The notes beneath the pieces were generated by a model that searched no databases, had not been told where the DNA came from, and saw only the letters and a program-made list of their open reading frames with translations. Made by a program: the position numbers and the translations under genes. This document shows, one piece after another, positions 56,801 to 62,800 of a DNA stretch of 64,000 nucleotides. Source of the stretch: an uncultured Amylibacter sp. (GTDB taxonomy: Bacteria > Pseudomonadota > Alphaproteobacteria > Rhodobacterales > Rhodobacteraceae); assembly GCA_959347345.1 (NCBI GenBank), contig OY365738.1, positions 124,001 to 188,000 on the forward strand. Reading direction: 5' to 3'. The number at the start of each line of letters is the position of its first letter. The first letter of the stretch is position 1.

Positions 56801-59800
56801 GGTTGATTCGCCTGATAATAGGTGCAGAACGTTGGTTACCGATTATTGTTTGGGTGCTATGGGGCGTGAGGTTGTTGGTAGGGCAAATGCTTGTACGGCA
56901 GTACTGGCAGACACTTGCGATGTCAATCCGTTTAATCCAGCCCAGCGGTGTATTGACGAATATGCCAACGCACGGTTAGAGTTTTGTAAGGGGGACGGCA
57001 CGACTGTGACGGGGGCAACCCTTGCCGATTGTAAAACCGATGGGGCGAAGACAGGGCAGGATTTAGAGATTTGTGGCAATGGGACTCCGGGGAGTGTGAC
57101 TGCAAATACAAATCCGTTTGCCCCTGTTTGTCAAGATGCCTTGTACAACGATTATCATAACATGCTTAAAAACGCGAAAGAGGCTTATTGTGGTGCGCAG
57201 GACGTCGCATTTTTGGACGGCAGCGCAGAGTGCGCACCGATTGTGGCGACCGCTTGTGGCACGGGCGGGTTTAACCCCTCTCAAGCAACCATTGATGTGG
57301 CGTTTAATTCATTGTGTAGCCAAGATACCTATGACTATGCACGGCTTGCGGTATGTGATGTAAATCCTAAGGCGGCTGGGTGTGATGCGTTTCTTGCCAT
57401 CGCTTGCCCTGCGGGTGCCATTGGCACTCTTATCGGGTGCGATGGCAATGCCAACAGCACCCCCGCCAAGGTTTGGACGGATAATGTCAAAGGAATTTTG
57501 GCAGAGGATGGAATTCCGGTCGGCGACACGTTCAGTATTGCTGGTGGTTTTGTGCGAGCAGGGCGTGATGGCTTGAATTTAAGTAAATTTGAAAACGTGC
57601 AATACAAGATAACATTAGAGGATGATGACGACCATGGTGTGGCGTTCACTAATGTAAGGGCTAATTCCTCAGAAAGATTCGCAGCAAGAAGATATTATGC
57701 TGGGCTTTTGCTCGGCACGAATGTTGGCGGACCACTGGTAAATAACTCTGCCAATGGGGTGTGGGCAGGCAAGGTAAGATTGTCTGCCGTTGCTAGAACA
57801 GTTGATGAAATAGATTTCACCCTAAAAGTTGCATTTACTGGCAATGGCGGTACGATTACGACTCAGAAGCAGACGACAAGCCATGTTGAGGATCAAGATA
57901 TTGAGATTAATGTTCATCGGACTCCTGCTCATGGGGATGCGTTTATCGGTGCTCGGTTGAATATAAATGGTACTTTCAACGCCCAAGGCGTGATCTATGG
58001 TACAACAGATTTGTATTTTACCGCAGCCAATGCAGGTAATGTAGATTTTGCAACCCAGAAGACAAATCGGAGCACTTCCACTGGTACGCTTACAGGTTTG
58101 ATTGGTAAAACTGGCGCGGTTGGTGCGTTTTATGGGATAACAGGTCAAGGTAACTTTGCAGGATATGCTGGTGGGTTTGTTGCCACTCCCGATACGGTCG
58201 GTAATCCGTATGTAGTGGGTGTTAATTGCGGTGTTGGCGGGACTCCGCTTCATGCGACCGATTGCCCAGTTGACGATTATCCGGATGCAACGGCGCGGGC
58301 GGCGGCGTGTCTTGGGCAACGCGGTTTCACAAATCCCAGTCATGAATACACTGTTTGTAATTCGGCTGAAGTTGCAGATGTGATTTGCGCTGGCACTGGT
58401 GAATATGCGAATCCGTTTCATATATCCTTTTGTCATGACTATAATGAACGTGTCGCTAACCAGCTCACCTTTGCCAATCGCTGTAATACCGATAGTTCAA
58501 GCGCGGACGCTTGTACAGAAGATACATATGTCAAGGCTTGTCTGCTTAACCCGTATGATCCGACTGTTAATAATACCAGAGCATGTAACACTGATCTTGC
58601 CTTTGCCAATGTACGCACGAATCTGGAAACCTTTTGTGGGATGGCAGGCAATGGGAGTGACGGAAGATGCATGGATGCAGTTGAAACCTGTTCGGCGGCC
58701 AATCATGAAAGTTGCGGGAATATCGTTCAAACATATTGTTTTGCGGAGGCTGGTCGCGTGGTGGCTGGTGATGGGAACAAAACACTTTGTGCGACTCGTA
58801 TCGAGAACGCATGCCTCAATGTAAATCCGTTTAATGACCGTTGCGCCGATTCGGGGGCGGGTGTGTATGATACTACTAGGAGGGATTTTTGTAGCAGTCA
58901 AACTCTTGCTGAATTGGCAACACTGGGTGCGGATCTTGCCACTGATTGTCGCCCGCATGCAGTTGCGATTTGTGGTTTTTATATACCTTACCAAGCGCTG
59001 GCGGGTCCAAAGCCACCTGACGGGAAGGGTGGTCTTGGTGCCACTCGTGCAGACATACAAGAGGGTCGTGTGTATGGGACAAATCCCTATGCTGCGATTT
59101 GTGTCAATTCGGCCGCGAACCCTGATGAAGGTACTGACCGACTCGGTACAACGGCTAACCCGTATGACCGGAATAGACAAGGTGCGAAAGCGCATGCAAA
59201 GCAAGTCCTTGCCTATTATGTTCGGGAGTTCTGCCCAGTCATTCCCAGCAATAATGCGCGGATTGACAGTTGCCCAAAGATTGATGTCGCGGGCGCGGAT
59301 GGATATGAAGCGTGGGGAGTCGCGGTTGGCCAAGGACTTATCTCCGCTGGCGATGCTGGATCCCCATCCGTCACGGAAACCACGAACTTTATCGCGGGTT
59401 ATGGGGGCGGATTGTATCTGGGCGTGGGCAATACAAATGTTAAGAACGCAAAAACCTTTAGGCTTAACGCGGGGGTAAATGGCTTTGCCTATGCCACGAC
59501 TGGCACACAGTTATTCACTGGGTTGCTGTCTAGTACAACCAATTTGGGTGCGTCGTTAGGGGCAGAGATTGTAAGCGCCGAATGGCGTTCCACGCTGTCC
59601 TTTTTAACGAACCAAGGGGATGGTATTACAGCGATAGAGAAAGAGGGCTTTATCCTTACTCTTAATTATAACGGCGGGTCTAGCACAATTACAGGGATAG
59701 AGAATGTCGGCACTGGCATGGTGTTCCAAGTGGATGGTACTTTTACCGGAAATCTGCTGAGCGGAACGGTTACTTTTGGCGCAACGGAAAGCGGGACGCT

Positions 59801-62800
59801 TGATAGCGATGCTTTTGCCTCGAGCGGGGACAGAACCACTGGCAGATTAACCGGTGTTATCGGGGCGGATGGCGCGATTGGCGTGTTCAAATCAAACGTG
59901 GGCGGTCACTTTGGCGATTTTGTCGGCGGGTTTATTACCGCACCAGTAACATTTGCGGGAACCACGACTTGGGCGCTTAGTTTTCTGGAGGCGGGGCAGA
60001 ATATTCCCACCGCTGTCGGGGGTGAGACAGCGGGACAATACCTCGTGCGGTTGCTTCCCACGGACTTTGAAATCGTCCGCGAGGGTAGTATTCCTATTGC
60101 GGGCAACGCTGGGTCGTTTATCCGATTGAATGAGTTTAATCAAATCCAAGGGCGTGAAACAAGTGTGGTTAGGGGCGAAACAGTTACTAATATTATTCAA
60201 TCGCTTAGTTTTGCGAATAATCCCGCGCTGATAACCCCCGATAATGGTGATAGCGGTATAACCTTTGGCAATATTGCGGTACCAGGAGAAAATTCGAGAT
60301 TTGTGCGGCTTGCTGGTTTATTTCCAACCACGAATATGGGCTTGCCTTTGAAGTCACAACCTGCAACAGCCATTTGGCGGGGTAAGATGAGCGTGATTGC
60401 CAGTGGGAAGTTCCAAGGTGAAAGGGATGTCCGCTTTATGATTACCTTTGATGAAGCCACTGTAAATGGCGTTGGCACGATTGCAACCACGGAACGCGTT
60501 AATATTTTTACCGAACTTGGGTCAGAATACTTTTCGTTGGCTATAAATGCCAAATTTGATGCACGGGGTGCTGTATATGGCACGACAAGCCTTCAGCAAA
60601 ATAGAATTGCAAGCAATCTGTCTTTGACTTCTAGCAATGCTAACACCGATGGCAGGGTATCTGGGCTGATTGGTCAAAAAGGGCTTATCGGCGCGTTTGT
60701 ATCCAGTTATTATGGGGGACAAGATCCCAGAAAAGAATACGTGGGTGGGTTTTATGCCCTGAACCCCGATGCGCCTAGAAAGGTGGTGGAGGAGGTTGTT
60801 CTTGTAAGCGGTCCTACCAGCCGTAACCTTTGGGGGGATAGCTTTAATAAAGGTGCTGTTAATGGTGGTGATAACGACACGCCTAATAATCCTGATGATG
60901 ATGTTGATAACCCGAATGTGGTGGATGCTTTTGGCGCGGGCGCGCCTGCTGGGCATGCACGATTTGCCCGCTCTGGGGCTGATTCGTATATCGGGACTGA
61001 CCCGCTTGCCTTTCGTTCCTTGAATTTCTCGTTTGATGAAGACAGTGGTGTTGGCTTTGGCAAGGTTGGCGGAGCATATTATTCTGGTTTGCTGACGGGC
61101 GCGAATGTCGGCATATCGCTGAGCAAGAATCAAGAGATAACGGGCACCGCCACTTGGACGGGGAAAATCGCGTTGTATGGGGTTGGGTCTGGCACGGGGA
61201 GTGCCATTTTACCTGAATCTACTGAGCGTGATTTCACTTTGAATGTTACTTTTGATGGCACGACGGGGACGATAACTGGCGTTCCGACAACATTTGGTCG
61301 GTGGTTTGCTGGGAATCGTCTTGATTATACGTTAACGCTAACGGGTACATTTAACGAGGCGGGTGTGATATCGGGTACGACAAGTTTTTATGGGGCAGAC
61401 CCCTCGCAGGGTGACGGAATCGCCGTGAATGCTCTGGCAGTTGAGGGTGAGGTGACAGGTTTGATTGGCACACGCGGTGCGATTGGCTCGTTCATTTCCA
61501 CGAAGGTTTTTGCGGATGAGATTGCCGCGACTAATTTTGCCGGTTCTTATGCTGGTGGTTTTGTTGTTCAGCATCCTGATTATACAGTCGCTCCAGAATT
61601 ACCCGAAGTCCTACCTACGGACGTGGGCGATGACGTGGGCGGATACGTGAAGTGGGTAAGAGGTTTTGATTCGGGTAGCCCAATACCGTTCGCCGCCCAT
61701 GGGACTTTGCTGGGGACTGCTGGGGTTTATGATAATACCACTGGTGTCAGTAAAACGCACTTTATCAGAGGGAGAGCAGGTGATATTCACGATAATTCTC
61801 AGCTTCCTGCGCAATCTATTAAGCAGGGGACTCTGTTCTTTAATGGGGTGGATAACTCTGAGGGTGGAATCGCCTATCTGGGTGTTTCTGGGAGATACTA
61901 TTTTGCTGGTTTTTTAGACAACCGTGATTACACTTTTGGCGGTGCGCTTAAATCCTCCCCCTCTGTCATTTGGACGGGCGAGATAGGTGCTACTCGGAAT
62001 CTTACTAACTTTACCCCAACCACTTTCCGTCTTAAAATTACTTTTGATGGGACGAGCGGGACGGTTCGGTCTTCGGGTGCCGATGATGTTACTGATACGG
62101 ATAAGGGCGATTTTCAAGTTCTGAATAACGATGTAGCCTTTCGGTTTGCGGGTACTTTTAACGCGGCTGGCGTGATGACAGGGATTGTTGGGGTTCGTGC
62201 TTTTAAGGATGCTACTGAGGGTGTATTCAATGGTTTGATTGGTGAAAAAGGCGCGCTTGGCGTATTCAAAGGCGGTACTGATACTAAAGGCTACGTTGGT
62301 GGCTTTACCGCCCAGAATCCGAATTTTGGCGTACAGGGCGTAACCGCCGATTACAATCTTTGGCGGGTCAGCTTTAACAGCAGGGGTGTTAATCGGCGGG
62401 TCTCTGACCCGACTATTCCGGGTGCAAAGCTGGCAAGCGCCCTGCAACCTCGGGGCGTCAATGTCAATCAATTCTTGGATGGTTCAACCCATTTTGTACA
62501 GGGCGAGCTAAACGGGCTTAACCTAGCGGGTTCAAACTTGGTTACGGGCGTGGACTTTACCCCCACGGTGTTAAAGTTGGCGGATACAAATAGCGGTTTC
62601 GCGCTTTGGCAAGGGAATATCAATGTCAGTGCCGTGCTCGCGGAGGACATGAATACCCAAGGCTATGTTGGGTTGCTCAACGGCACGGATGTTGGCGCAG
62701 ACCCGCTTTCTTCGGGTCGCACCACCTATACTGGCAAAATACAGGCCTATGTCGGCAGTGCGCTATCGGATGTAACCGATTTCACTCTTAATATCAACTA

